Shown: piece by piece, positions 54,265-62,993 of the stretch
How the letters are laid out: each line of letters starts with the position of its first letter
Position numbering within the stretch: the first letter of the stretch is position 1
From: Alphaproteobacteria bacterium
GTDB lineage: Bacteria; Pseudomonadota; Alphaproteobacteria; Caulobacterales; Caulobacteraceae
Assembly: GCA_018820205.1 (NCBI GenBank)
Contig: JAHJOK010000059.1
Coordinates: 62,001-126,000 of the forward strand
DNA length: 64,000 bases
Reading direction: 5' to 3'
Program-made: the position numbers and the translations under genes
The notes under the pieces: generated by a model
What the model was told of the DNA's origin: nothing
Databases searched by the model: none
What the model saw: the letters and a program-made list of their open reading frames with translations, nothing else

Positions 54265-54727
54265 CGCTGGAGTGACGATCGACTACGCCGAGGTCATGCG
54301 CCGACTGCCCCACCGCTATCCCTTCCTGCTGGTGGACAAGGCCGAATCCTTCGTGGCCAGCACCTCGATCACAGGCATCAAGAACGTCACGCACAACGAG
54401 CCATTCTTCCCCGGTCACTTCCCGATCGATCCGGTCATGCCGGGCGTGCTGATCGTCGAGGCGATGGCCCAGACCGGCGCCCTGCTGATGTCCAAGAGTC
54501 TGGATGTGGCGGTCGAGGGCAAGGTCATCATGTTCATGTCGATCGACGGCGTCCGCTTCAGAAAGCCCGCGCGGCCGGGCGACCAGCTGCGGATGGACGT
54601 CATCGTGACCAAGCAGCGCGGCGACATCTTCAAGTTCCGGGGCGAGACCTTCATCGACGGCAAACTGGCGGCCGAGGCGGAATTCGCCGCCATGGTGGTG
54701 ACAGTCGACAAGCCAGCGACGCCGTGA
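54257..54727 (+). CDS. fabZ: 3-hydroxyacyl-ACP dehydratase FabZ
   Basis: FabZ dehydrates 3-hydroxyacyl-ACP, competing with LpxA/LpxD for the same acyl pool. The 156-residue hotdog-fold protein has HRYPFLLVDK, NEPFFPGHFPIDPVMPGV (catalytic His) and EAMAQTGA (catalytic Glu). Overlaps with lpxD (8 bp) and lpxA (GTGA) mean tight co-translation. Confidence 0.97.
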   Translation: MTDAGVTIDYAEVMRRLPHRYPFLLVDKAESFVASTSITGIKNVTHNEPFFPGHFPIDPVMPGVLIVEAMAQTGALLMSKSLDVAVEGKVIMFMSIDGVRFRKPARPGDQLRMDVIVTKQRGDIFKFRGETFIDGKLAAEAEFAAMVVTVDKPATP

Positions 54728-55512
54728 GCCATATCCATCCCACCGCCATCGTCGATCGCTCGGTCGAGCTGGGCGAGGACGTGGCGATCGGGCCGTGGTG
54801 CACCGTCGGGCCCGGGGTGACGCTGGAGACCGGCGTCCATCTGGTCAGCCATGTCGTGGTGCAGCAGGACACGGCGGTCGGCGCCCGCACAGTCATCCAT
54901 CCGTTCGCCGTGATCGGCGGCGACCCCCAGCACAACGGCTACAAGGGCGAGACCGTGCGGCTGGAAATCGGCGCGGACAACTCCATCCGCGAGCATGCGA
55001 CCTTCAATCGGGGCACGCCACAGGGATCGGGCGTGACCCGCGTGGGCTCCAACGGCCTGTTCATGACCGGCGCCCATGTCGGCCATGACGCGATCGTCGG
55101 CGACAATGTGGTCATGGCCAACAGCGCGACCCTGGGCGGGCATGCGCGCGTCGGAGACAGGGTCTTCCTGGGCGGGCTGTGCGCCGTACATCAGAACGGA
55201 CGGGTGGGGCAGGGCGCCATCGTGGGCGGGCTGGCGGCGGTGACGCGTGACGTGATCCCTTACGGCTCCGCCTGGGGCAATCATGCGCGGCTGCACGGGC
55301 TGAACCTGATCGGACTGAAGCGTAAGGGCTATGACAAGACCGCGATCCGGCGCCTGCTGGCGGCCTATCGCGACCTGTTCGAGGGCAATGGCGTCTTCGC
55401 CGAGCGGCTGCAGAAGATAGAAACTGAATACGCCGATCTGGTTGAGATCATGGAGATCGTCGCCTTCATTCGCGAAGATTCGAAACGGCCCCTTTGCCTG
55501 CCGGGCGACTGA
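54724..55512 (+). CDS. lpxA: UDP-N-acetylglucosamine O-acyltransferase
   Basis: LpxA performs the first lipid A step. The 262-residue hexapeptide-repeat protein starts SHIHPTAIVDRSVELGEDVAIG at GTG 54724, overlapping the fabZ stop. The catalytic histidine is in GAHVGHDAIVGDN-like context, and the C-terminal helical part includes NLIGLKRKG. Confidence 0.96.
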   Translation: MSHIHPTAIVDRSVELGEDVAIGPWCTVGPGVTLETGVHLVSHVVVQQDTAVGARTVIHPFAVIGGDPQHNGYKGETVRLEIGADNSIREHATFNRGTPQGSGVTRVGSNGLFMTGAHVGHDAIVGDNVVMANSATLGGHARVGDRVFLGGLCAVHQNGRVGQGAIVGGLAAVTRDVIPYGSAWGNHARLHGLNLIGLKRKGYDKTAIRRLLAAYRDLFEGNGVFAERLQKIETEYADLVEIMEIVAFIREDSKRPLCLPGD

Positions 55513-55513
55513 G

Positions 55514-56380
55514 ATGCAGACGCGCATGCCAAGGGGGGGACGTCTGGGCCTGATCGCGGGCGGCGGCGCCCTGCCGCTGGCCATCGCCGCACGGTGCGAG
55601 GCCGAGGGGCGCCCTGTGTTCGTCGTGCGCCTGACCAGTTTCGCCGACCCCCATCTGATCCGGTATCCGGGACTGGAGGCCGGCATGGCCGAGATCGGCC
55701 GGGTGCTGTCGGCGCTGAAGGCGGCCGGATGCGCGGCCGTCTGTTTCGCAGGGACCGTGAACCGACCTGATTTCAAGGCGCTGAAACCTGATCTCAAGGG
55801 GGCGATGGTGCTGCCGGGGATCATCGCGGCGGCGACGAAGGGCGACGATGCCCTGTTGCGCAAAATACTGTCCGTGTTCGAGGCCGAGGGTTACGCCATC
55901 GAAGGCGCCGACGACATCCTGGGCGGAGAGACCCTGACGATCGGGGCGTTGGGACACATCCAGCCGGACGACAGGTCGCTATCCGACCTCAGGAAGGCTC
56001 TTCACGTCGCGGAAAAGGCGGGTGAACTGGACATCGGCCAAGGCGCGGTCGTCTGCGACGGCCTGGTGCTGGCGGTGGAGGCTCAGGAGGGCACGGACGC
56101 CATGCTGGCCCGGGTCTCCGGTCTGCCGGCCGACCTGCGCGGGACGACCGGGGCGCTGAAGGGCGCGCTGGGCAAGGCGCCCAAGCCGATCCAGGACCTG
56201 CGGGTGGACATGCCGGTGATCGGCGCCCGGACGCTGGAGATGGCGGCGGCGGCGGGTCTGGCGGGCGTCGGCGGGATCGCCGGGAATCTGATCCTGATCG
56301 ACCGGGCGGCGATCATCGAGACAGCGGATCGGCTGGGTCTGTTCGTCTGGGGCGAGGCCCGATCCGGAGGCGACGCGTGA
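55514..56380 (+). CDS. lpxI: UDP-2,3-diacylglucosamine pyrophosphatase LpxI
   Basis: LpxI hydrolyses UDP-diacylglucosamine to lipid X, replacing LpxH, which many alphaproteobacteria lack. The 288-residue product opens LGLIAGGGALPLAIA. It carries KAGCAAVCFAGTVNRPDF-type and DMPVIGARTLEMAAAAGL segments of the DUF1009/LpxI family. Start ATG 55514 lies 1 bp after the lpxA stop; the track's 55442 is inside lpxA. lpxB follows with a GTGA overlap. Confidence 0.94.
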   Translation: MQTRMPRGGRLGLIAGGGALPLAIAARCEAEGRPVFVVRLTSFADPHLIRYPGLEAGMAEIGRVLSALKAAGCAAVCFAGTVNRPDFKALKPDLKGAMVLPGIIAAATKGDDALLRKILSVFEAEGYAIEGADDILGGETLTIGALGHIQPDDRSLSDLRKALHVAEKAGELDIGQGAVVCDGLVLAVEAQEGTDAMLARVSGLPADLRGTTGALKGALGKAPKPIQDLRVDMPVIGARTLEMAAAAGLAGVGGIAGNLILIDRAAIIETADRLGLFVWGEARSGGDA

Positions 56381-57537
56381 AGATCATGCTGGTGGCTGCC
56401 GAGGCGTCCGGCGACGCCTTGGGCGCGGGCCTGGCGCAGGCGTTGCGGGCGCAACGGCCGGATGTGGCGTTCGTCGGCGTCGGCGGCCCCAGGATGGCGG
56501 CCGAGGGGGTGCAGAGCCCGTTCGACATTGCCCAGCTGTCGATCCTGGGCTGGCTGGAGGGTCTGCGCGCCTATGGCCGGGTCAAGGCGCGGGTCGCCGA
56601 CACGGTGGCGCTGGCGGTGCGGGAACGGCCCGATGCGGTCGTGCTGATCGATAGCTGGGGCTTCACCATCCGGGTCGCCAAGGCGTTGCGCGAAGTTTTG
56701 CCGGGCGTGCCCCTGATCAAATACGTCGGGCCCCAGGTCTGGGCCTCCCGGCCGGGTCGGGCGAAGACCCTCGCCGGGGCGGTGGATCACCTGCTGGCCC
56801 TCTATGCATTCGATGCGCCGTGGTTCGAGCGCGAAGGCCTGCCGACGACGGTCGTGGGGTCGCAGGCCCTGCATGTGGACATGACCGGCGCCGATCCGTC
56901 GGCCTTTCGGACGGCGCGCGGCATCGGACCGGTCGCGCCGCTTCTGCTGGTCCTGCCGGGCAGTCGACCCAGTGAGATCCGGCTGATGACCCCGGTCTAT
57001 GAAGCGGCGGTCGGGCGCCTGAAAGCCGCCGAGCCGGAGCTGGAGGTCGCGGTCGTCGCGGCCGGAACTGTGGCCGACGATGTCACGGCTCGGGTCGGCG
57101 GCTGGCCCTTCCGGACCCATCTGGTCACAGAGGAAGAAAAACACGCGGCGATGAAGGCGGCGACCGTCGCACTGGCGACCAGCGGGACGGTCTCGACCGA
57201 GCTGGCGTTGGCGGGGGTGCCGATGGTGATCGGCTATCGGTTCGGTCCGCTGAGCTATGCGCTGATGAAGCCGTTCTTCACCGGCAGATTCGCCACCCTG
57301 TTCAATCACGCCGCCGACGAAGAGATCGCGACCGAGCTGATCCAGAAGGACGCGACGCCCGAGCGGTTTGCGAACGAGATCCAGCGCCTGCTGAACGATC
57401 CGGCGGCCCGCGCCGATCAGGCCTTGCGCCAGACGCAGGCCTTGGACCGGATGGGTCGCGAGGGACGGAATCCTTCGATGATCGCGGCGGAGGCCGTCCT
57501 GAAGGTTCTGGCCGACAAGACAGTCCGAACGACCTGA
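56377..57537 (+). CDS. lpxB: Lipid A disaccharide synthase
   Basis: LpxB joins lipid X and UDP-diacylglucosamine. The 386-residue GT19 enzyme has VAAEASGDALGAGL at its N-terminus, YVGPQVWASRPGRAKTL, LLVLPGSRPSEI and ATSGTVSTELALAGVPMVIGY. Start GTG 56377 overlaps lpxI. It is the last gene of the bamA-skp-lpx run; a hairpin follows. Confidence 0.96.
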   Translation: MKIMLVAAEASGDALGAGLAQALRAQRPDVAFVGVGGPRMAAEGVQSPFDIAQLSILGWLEGLRAYGRVKARVADTVALAVRERPDAVVLIDSWGFTIRVAKALREVLPGVPLIKYVGPQVWASRPGRAKTLAGAVDHLLALYAFDAPWFEREGLPTTVVGSQALHVDMTGADPSAFRTARGIGPVAPLLLVLPGSRPSEIRLMTPVYEAAVGRLKAAEPELEVAVVAAGTVADDVTARVGGWPFRTHLVTEEEKHAAMKAATVALATSGTVSTELALAGVPMVIGYRFGPLSYALMKPFFTGRFATLFNHAADEEIATELIQKDATPERFANEIQRLLNDPAARADQALRQTQALDRMGREGRNPSMIAAEAVLKVLADKTVRTT

Positions 57538-57550
57538 CGCTCCAACGAGA

Positions 57551-57576
57551 AACGCCGGGACCAAGGCCCCGGCGTT
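57551..57576. terminator. Hairpin between lpxB and the DUF305 gene
   Basis: AACGCCGGG pairs perfectly with CCCGGCGTT around an 8-base loop, 13 bp after lpxB and 34 bp from the convergent stop. There is no T-run on the plus strand and a short one (GTTTCTC) on the minus, so it is a weak bidirectional terminator. Nearly the same stem recurs at 60170. Confidence 0.5.
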
Positions 57577-57609
57577 CCATCTGACGGATCGGTCTTTGCG
57601 AACTGGCGA

Positions 57610-60099
57610 TCAACCCACGCGGGCTGCGATCCCTTCGAGGGTCTGTTTCAGACCGGCCATTCGTTTCGCCGTCTGATCGCCGCCGGTGACCTGAACTTCG
57701 CGCGCCAGAGCCTCGAGCGAGCGAGCCACTTCGGCGTCGGTCGTTCCGCCATCGACCAGAGGCGCCGCCGTATCCAGAGCCGCAGTCATTCGCTCCATTA
57801 TTTCGGCGGGCATGGCATTGTCGCGAGCCAACTGGTCGAGGTAGGCGCGCGCCACGACCGGGTGGGCGGGCCAGGTGACGGGGAACTGCTGCTGGGGGTT
57901 CACCGTGTCCCCCTGGTCGGCCATGCGCGCTGCCGCGATCTCGTTCTCGCTCAGGTGCTCGCTAGGCTGCAGGGCCAGGACATCCAGACCACGAGCGATC
58001 TCGGTGCCGTAGATCAGGCCATTGTACCAATAGACCGACCAGTATCCCCCCTGGCTCTGACGTTCGGCATTGATGGGCCCGCGGTCGAAATAGGCGATCT
58101 CGCGCACGTTCGACGAATCCGTGAAGTCGCTGATCGACAGTCCCCCCTGGTACCAGGCCTGCACGAACAGGTCGCGGCCAGGAACCGGGATCAGCGAGCC
58201 GTTGTGGGCGACGCAGTTCTCCTGGTCCGTCTGGGCGGCCGGCAGCTTGTAGTAGCTGCGGAAAACCAGCTTCTCATCGACGATGTCATAGATGGCGTTG
58301 GCGCCCCAGGTGACCGGATCCTGGACGCGGCAGCGCGGCCGGCCGCCACCGCCCCATTCGTCGGTGAAGACCACCTTGGTGCCGTCATTGTTGAACGTCG
58401 CCGAGTGCCAATAGGCAAAGCCGTCATCGGCCACGGCGTCCAGCCGCCGGGGTTCGCGCGGGTTGGAGATGTCGAACAGGATGCCGTTCCCGGAACAGGC
58501 GCCGCCCGCGATGTTCTTGGACGGGAACAGGGTGATGTCGTGGCACTGATCGGTGCGGTTGGTGGTCTGGGTCCCGTCGCCGTGGTCGCCGCCCAGCCAC
58601 AGGCCGGCGATCTGTCCCGTTTCCTCGTCGGCGAAGACCGTCGGGCTGTCGATGATGCGCGATTGCGACGGATCGGCCAGCGGGATCTCGATCACGTCGA
58701 TGCGGAACAGGGCGGTGCGCGGGTCGCCCGGCGTGGAGATGCAGCCGGCCAGTTCTTCCTCATCGCGAATGCTGGACGTTCCCGAGTTGTAGACGATCAG
58801 TCGACGCTCGTCCGCGGCCACGACGGAATGGGTGTGCGACCCGCGGCAGGTCTGGACCTGTCCGACCTGAACCGGCCGGGTCCGATCCGAGATGTCGAAA
58901 ATGCGCACGCCGCGGAAACGCTCGGGGCTGGGCTCGGAACCGACGCCTTCACGACCGCAATCGACGCGGCCGTTGTTGGACTCCACCGACATCAGCATCA
59001 GGTCGCCGACGATCGACACGTCACCCTGGCCCCCCGGACAGACGATCGAGCTGATCAGTTGCGGCTCCGCGCCCTCGGCGAGGCGATACAGATTGACGCC
59101 GTGATAGTTGCCCGCAGCCAGCAGGTCGCCCGAGAAAGCCATGTCGGTGTTGGCGAAGCTGAGGAACGGCGAGCGTCGGCTGACCTGATCGGCAGTGCCC
59201 TGACGCGCGTCACCGTCCTCGCTCGCGGTCGGCAGCTGCGGTGGATTTCCCTCCGGGTTCGAGGGGTCGAAGAAGCCGGTGGGCTTTGGCAGGTTGACCA
59301 GCAGTTCCATGTTGCTGGCTGCCTGTCCGGCATCCCGGAAGCCGGCCGCGAGCGTCGTGCGCGGGTCCGCCGAACCTTCACGCAGAAGCGCCGTCATGCG
59401 CTTGATCTCGGCCTGCTGTTCGTTGGTGATGTCGGTGGCGAAACGGAACAGAACCGGGTCGTAGGCCGATCCCGAGCGGGCGAAGAGGTCAGACACCATC
59501 GTCACCGCACCCTCATGATGGGCGATCATCAGGTTCAGGAACTGGCGATCGAAAGCCGGGCCGGTGGCGTCGGCCAGGGCCGCCATCTGGTCGGCCGTCG
59601 CCATGCCGGGCATGCCGGCATGGGTCATGGCGGCGCCGCCCTGATGGGCGCTGTGGTCCATGTGATCCACGCCCGCCATCGCGGCGCCGGCGGACGGATC
59701 GGGAGCGGTTTCGCCGCGCTCGGTCAGCCAGGTCCGCATAAACTCGATCTCGTCGGCCTGCGATGCATCGATCCGCCCTGCGATATCGATGACGGCCGGG
59801 GTGTTGGTCCGTTCGGAGACCAGGCCCGCCATCTCGACCGCCTGGGCGTGGTGATGGATCATGTCCTGCATGAAGGTCACGTCGTCGGCCGAATAGCGAT
59901 TGTCGGCGATACGCGACGCCTCGCGCCCTTCCAGGGCTCGTGAGGCCTGACCCGGCGCCCCCGGCTGGATAATCGGAGCCTGTTGGGCGGCCGCGCCCGT
60001 GGCGATGATCAACACGCCGGCTGCGACCGATCCTGAAAGGAATCTACGTGCGGCGATGCGGGTCTTGGTCAACGGCTTCACTCCCGGGAAGATGAACAT
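57610..60099 (-). CDS. DUF305 domain fused to an LVIVD-repeat beta-propeller, exported
   Basis: The product is about 829 residues. A signal peptide ends near TGAAAQQ. A DUF305 region follows with two metal-binding-type helices (MQDMIHHHAQAVEMA near 80; LNLMIAHHEGAVTM near 192) and a His/Met-rich loop between them. The rest carries LVIVD-type repeats (GVRIFDISD; ILFDISNP; LSISDF) that form a propeller. DUF305 proteins are linked to copper or redox tolerance in some bacteria; activity here is unknown. Starts ATG 60099 and TTG 60072 (8 bp after GGGAG) are both possible. Confidence 0.8.
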   Translation of the reverse strand: MFIFPGVKPLTKTRIAARRFLSGSVAAGVLIIATGAAAQQAPIIQPGAPGQASRALEGREASRIADNRYSADDVTFMQDMIHHHAQAVEMAGLVSERTNTPAVIDIAGRIDASQADEIEFMRTWLTERGETAPDPSAGAAMAGVDHMDHSAHQGGAAMTHAGMPGMATADQMAALADATGPAFDRQFLNLMIAHHEGAVTMVSDLFARSGSAYDPVLFRFATDITNEQQAEIKRMTALLREGSADPRTTLAAGFRDAGQAASNMELLVNLPKPTGFFDPSNPEGNPPQLPTASEDGDARQGTADQVSRRSPFLSFANTDMAFSGDLLAAGNYHGVNLYRLAEGAEPQLISSIVCPGGQGDVSIVGDLMLMSVESNNGRVDCGREGVGSEPSPERFRGVRIFDISDRTRPVQVGQVQTCRGSHTHSVVAADERRLIVYNSGTSSIRDEEELAGCISTPGDPRTALFRIDVIEIPLADPSQSRIIDSPTVFADEETGQIAGLWLGGDHGDGTQTTNRTDQCHDITLFPSKNIAGGACSGNGILFDISNPREPRRLDAVADDGFAYWHSATFNNDGTKVVFTDEWGGGGRPRCRVQDPVTWGANAIYDIVDEKLVFRSYYKLPAAQTDQENCVAHNGSLIPVPGRDLFVQAWYQGGLSISDFTDSSNVREIAYFDRGPINAERQSQGGYWSVYWYNGLIYGTEIARGLDVLALQPSEHLSENEIAAARMADQGDTVNPQQQFPVTWPAHPVVARAYLDQLARDNAMPAEIMERMTAALDTAAPLVDGGTTDAEVARSLEALAREVQVTGGDQTAKRMAGLKQTLEGIAARVG

Positions 60100-60169
60100 T
60101 CCCAAGCGTTAGCACGCGCAACGCCGTGACATAAACCGTGATGGGCCCGGCCCAGGGCCTGAATCGGAA

Positions 60170-60193
60170 ACGCCGGGGCGCGGGCCCCGGCGT
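60170..60193. terminator. Hairpin after gltA
   Basis: ACGCCGGGGC/GCCCCGGCGT form a perfect 10-bp stem with a 4-base loop. It lies 15 bp beyond the gltA stop on the minus strand and is followed there by TTTCCG. It is likely the gltA terminator and shares its stem sequence with the hairpin at 57551. Confidence 0.65.
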
Positions 60194-60208
60194 CCTGTCT
60201 GCCTCCGG

Positions 60209-61510
60209 TCAGCCCCGGTTCTGGATCGGCACGTAGTCGCGCTCGGTCGGGCCGGTATAGAGCTGGCGCGGGCGGCCGATCTTCTGCGCCGGATCGGCCA
60301 GCATTTCCTCCCACTGGGCGATCCAGCCGACAGTGCGGGCCAGAGCGAACAGCACGGTGAACATCGAGGTCGGGAAACCCATCGCCGACAGGGTGATGCC
60401 CGAATAGAAGTCGACGTTCGGGAACAGTTTGCGCTCGATGAAATATTCGTCCGACAGGGCGATGCGCTCCAGTTCCTTGGCGACCTGCAGGATGGGATCG
60501 TTGTCCGAACCGACCAGTTCGAGGATCTCGTCGGCCGATTCCTTCATCACGGTCGCGCGCGGATCGTAGTTCTTGTACACGCGGTGGCCGAAGCCCATCA
60601 GCTTGTATTTCTTGTCCTTAACGCCTTGGATGAACTCGGGAATCTTGTCCGGCGTCCCGATTTCCTTCAGCATCATCAGCGCCTCTTCGTTGGCGCCGCC
60701 GTGCGACGGACCCCACAGGCAGGCGATGCCGGCGGCGATACAGGCGAACGGATTGGCGCCCGACGACCCCGCCAGACGCACCGTCGAGGTCGAGGCGTTC
60801 TGTTCGTGGTCCGCATGCAGCATGAAGATGCGATCCATGGCCTTGGCCATCTTCGGATCGACGACATAGTCCTCGGCCGGGACGGCGAAGCACATGCGCA
60901 GGAAATTCTCGGCGTAGTTCAGGTCGTTGCGCGGCTGAACGAAGGGCTGGCCGATGTGATATTTGTAGGCGCGTGCCGCGATCGTCGGCATCTTGGCGAT
61001 CAGGCGGATAGCCGAGATGTTGCGCTGGACCGGGTCATGGATGTCCAGGCTGTCGTGATAGAAGGCCGACAAGGCCCCAACGGCGCCGACCATGATCGCC
61101 ATCGGGTGGGCGTCACGACGGAAGCCCTCGAAGAAGCGGTCGAACTGGGCATGCAGCATGGTGTGCCGCGTGACGATATTCTCGAAAGCCTCGTATTCGG
61201 CGGCGGTCGGCAGTTCGCCGTGGAGCAGAAGGTGGCAGACCTCGATGAAGTTCGACTTGGAGGCCAATTGGCCGATCGGATATCCGCGGTGCAGCAGGAT
61301 CCCGGCGTCGCCGTCGATATAGGTCAGCGCACTCTCGCAGGCGGCCGTGGATGTAAAGCCCGGATCGAAGGTGAAGGCGTCGGTCGCGCCGTACAGTTTG
61401 CGAATGTCGATGACGTCGGGACCGGTCGAGCCGGACAGAACCGGCAGGTCGACGGACTTGTCGCCGTACGTCAGGGTCGCCGTACCGGCGGGTTTGGAAG
61501 CTTCGGTCAT
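60209..61510 (-). CDS. gltA: Citrate synthase
   Basis: GltA condenses oxaloacetate and acetyl-CoA into the TCA cycle. The 433-residue hexameric-type enzyme has [43 protein letters not shown] (catalytic His), [11 protein letters not shown] and [14 protein letters not shown] (catalytic Asp follows). It lies 64 bp downstream of gltX on the same strand. Confidence 0.97.
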   Translation of the reverse strand: MTEASKPAGTATLTYGDKSVDLPVLSGSTGPDVIDIRKLYGATDAFTFDPGFTSTAACESALTYIDGDAGILLHRGYPIGQLASKSNFIEVCHLLLHGELPTAAEYEAFENIVTRHTMLHAQFDRFFEGFRRDAHPMAIMVGAVGALSAFYHDSLDIHDPVQRNISAIRLIAKMPTIAARAYKYHIGQPFVQPRNDLNYAENFLRMCFAVPAEDYVVDPKMAKAMDRIFMLHADHEQNASTSTVRLAGSSGANPFACIAAGIACLWGPSHGGANEEALMMLKEIGTPDKIPEFIQGVKDKKYKLMGFGHRVYKNYDPRATVMKESADEILELVGSDNDPILQVAKELERIALSDEYFIERKLFPNVDFYSGITLSAMGFPTSMFTVLFALARTVGWIAQWEEMLADPAQKIGRPRQLYTGPTERDYVPIQNRG

Positions 61511-61532
61511 CAGGCGCCCTTTTGATTGTGTT

Positions 61533-61558
61533 CGGCCCGGCCGGGAGAACCCGGGCCG
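61533..61558 (-). promoter_or_regulatory. Hairpin in the gltX-gltA gap
   Basis: CGGCCCGG and CCGGGCCG form an 8-bp stem with a 10-base loop, without a T-run. It occupies most of the 64-bp gap and could act as an attenuator or processing site between the two genes. Confidence 0.35.
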
Positions 61559-61574
61559 CTAAGGTTACGATCGT

Positions 61575-62993
61575 TCACTTAGTGTGTTGCAGCGCATCAT
61601 CCAAGCGCCCCAGAGCATCTTCCCGCCCCAGCGCCGCCAGAATGCGGGCGATATCGGGGGACGGAGACCCGCCGGTAAGGGCCGCACGCATCGGCGGGCC
61701 GATCTTGCCGAAGCCCACGCCTTCGTCTTCGGCGAAGGCCTTCAACTCGGCCTCGAGGGCGAAGACGTCCCAGCTTTCGAACAGGCCCAGGCGGGCGCGA
61801 ACTCTCCCGATCCGCTCGGCGGTTTCGCCCGACAGCAGGGCGCGCGCCTTGTCGTCCAGGGCCAGCGGGCGGACCTTCAGCACGAACGCGGTCTGGTCCG
61901 CGAGCTCGAGCAGGGTCCTGGCCCGATCCTTCACGAACGGCATGGCCCGCTGCAGCCGCGCCTCGTCGCCTTCGTTGAGCGAACCGCCCCGGGCCAGATG
62001 CGCGTCCAGCGTCATCCCCGCCAGACGTTCGTCCGCCGCCAGCCTCAGCCAATGGGCGTTGACGTGGGCCAGTTTGTCGAAATCCAGCCGGGCCGGCGCC
62101 TTGCCGACGCCGCTCAGATCGAACCATTCCCGGGCCTGGTCGTCGCCGAACAGTTCGTCGTCGCCGTGGGCCCAGCCCAGCCGGGCCAGATAGTTGCGCA
62201 TCGCCTCGGGCAGATAGCCCATCTCGGCGTACTCGTGGACCGCCTGGGCGCCGTGGCGTTTCGACAGTTTGGCGCCGTCGGGGCCGTGGATCAGCGGGAT
62301 GTGGGCGAACACCGGCCGGGACCAGCCCAACGCATCATAAATCAACGATTGACGCGCGGCGTTGTTGAGATGGTCATCACCGCGAATGACATGGGTCACG
62401 CCCATGTCGTGGTCGTCGACGACGACAGCGAGGTTATAGGTCGGCGCCCCATCCGACCGCAGCAGGACCAGATCATCCAGATCCTCATTGCCCCAGCTGA
62501 CCTCGCCCTGGACCGCGTCGGCGACGGTCACCTGACCGGGCAGGGGACGGCGGAAGCGGACGACGTGAGACATCGACAGATCATCGACGGTGGGTTCCCG
62601 ATGGCGCCACGGCGATTCGAAGGTGCGCCGTGCCGCCTTGGCCTCGTCGCGCAGGCGGCCCGTCTCTTCGGCCGAGGTGAAATCACGATAGGCGGCGCCG
62701 ATCTCCAGCAGCTGGTCCACGACCTCGCGGTGGCGGTCTGCGCGGGCGTGCTGGAACACCGGCTCCTCGTCCGCGAACAGCTCCAGCCAGCTCAGGCCGT
62801 CGAAGATCGCCTTGACCGCATCGTCCGTCGAGCGTTCGCGATCGGTGTCTTCGACGCGCACCAGGAACCGGCCGCCACGCCCCTTTGCGTAAAGCCAGTT
62901 GAAAAGCGCCGTTCTTGCACCGCCTATGTGAAGATAGCCGGTGGGCGAGGGGGCGAAACGGGTGACGACCTGGGAAGGTGAGGCAGAGGGCAT
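61575..62993 (-). CDS. gltX: Glutamyl-tRNA synthetase
   Basis: This is a class I synthetase charging tRNA-Glu (one such tRNA is at 9582). The 472-residue product has the HIGH-type motif PTGYLHIGGARTALFNWL and KLSKRHG for the KMSKS loop. The anticodon-binding C-terminus is complete. Alphaproteobacteria often carry a second gltX charging tRNA-Gln for amidation; which copy this is cannot be told here. Its start codon overlaps the divergent comEC start by 2 bp. Confidence 0.95.
   Translation of the reverse strand: MPSASPSQVVTRFAPSPTGYLHIGGARTALFNWLYAKGRGGRFLVRVEDTDRERSTDDAVKAIFDGLSWLELFADEEPVFQHARADRHREVVDQLLEIGAAYRDFTSAEETGRLRDEAKAARRTFESPWRHREPTVDDLSMSHVVRFRRPLPGQVTVADAVQGEVSWGNEDLDDLVLLRSDGAPTYNLAVVVDDHDMGVTHVIRGDDHLNNAARQSLIYDALGWSRPVFAHIPLIHGPDGAKLSKRHGAQAVHEYAEMGYLPEAMRNYLARLGWAHGDDELFGDDQAREWFDLSGVGKAPARLDFDKLAHVNAHWLRLAADERLAGMTLDAHLARGGSLNEGDEARLQRAMPFVKDRARTLLELADQTAFVLKVRPLALDDKARALLSGETAERIGRVRARLGLFESWDVFALEAELKAFAEDEGVGFGKIGPPMRAALTGGSPSPDIARILAALGREDALGRLDDALQHTK

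Noticed and set aside
57862-59943. 693-codon plus-strand ORF opposite the DUF305 gene
   Set aside because: Shadow frame; the minus-strand protein has a signal peptide and recognisable repeats.
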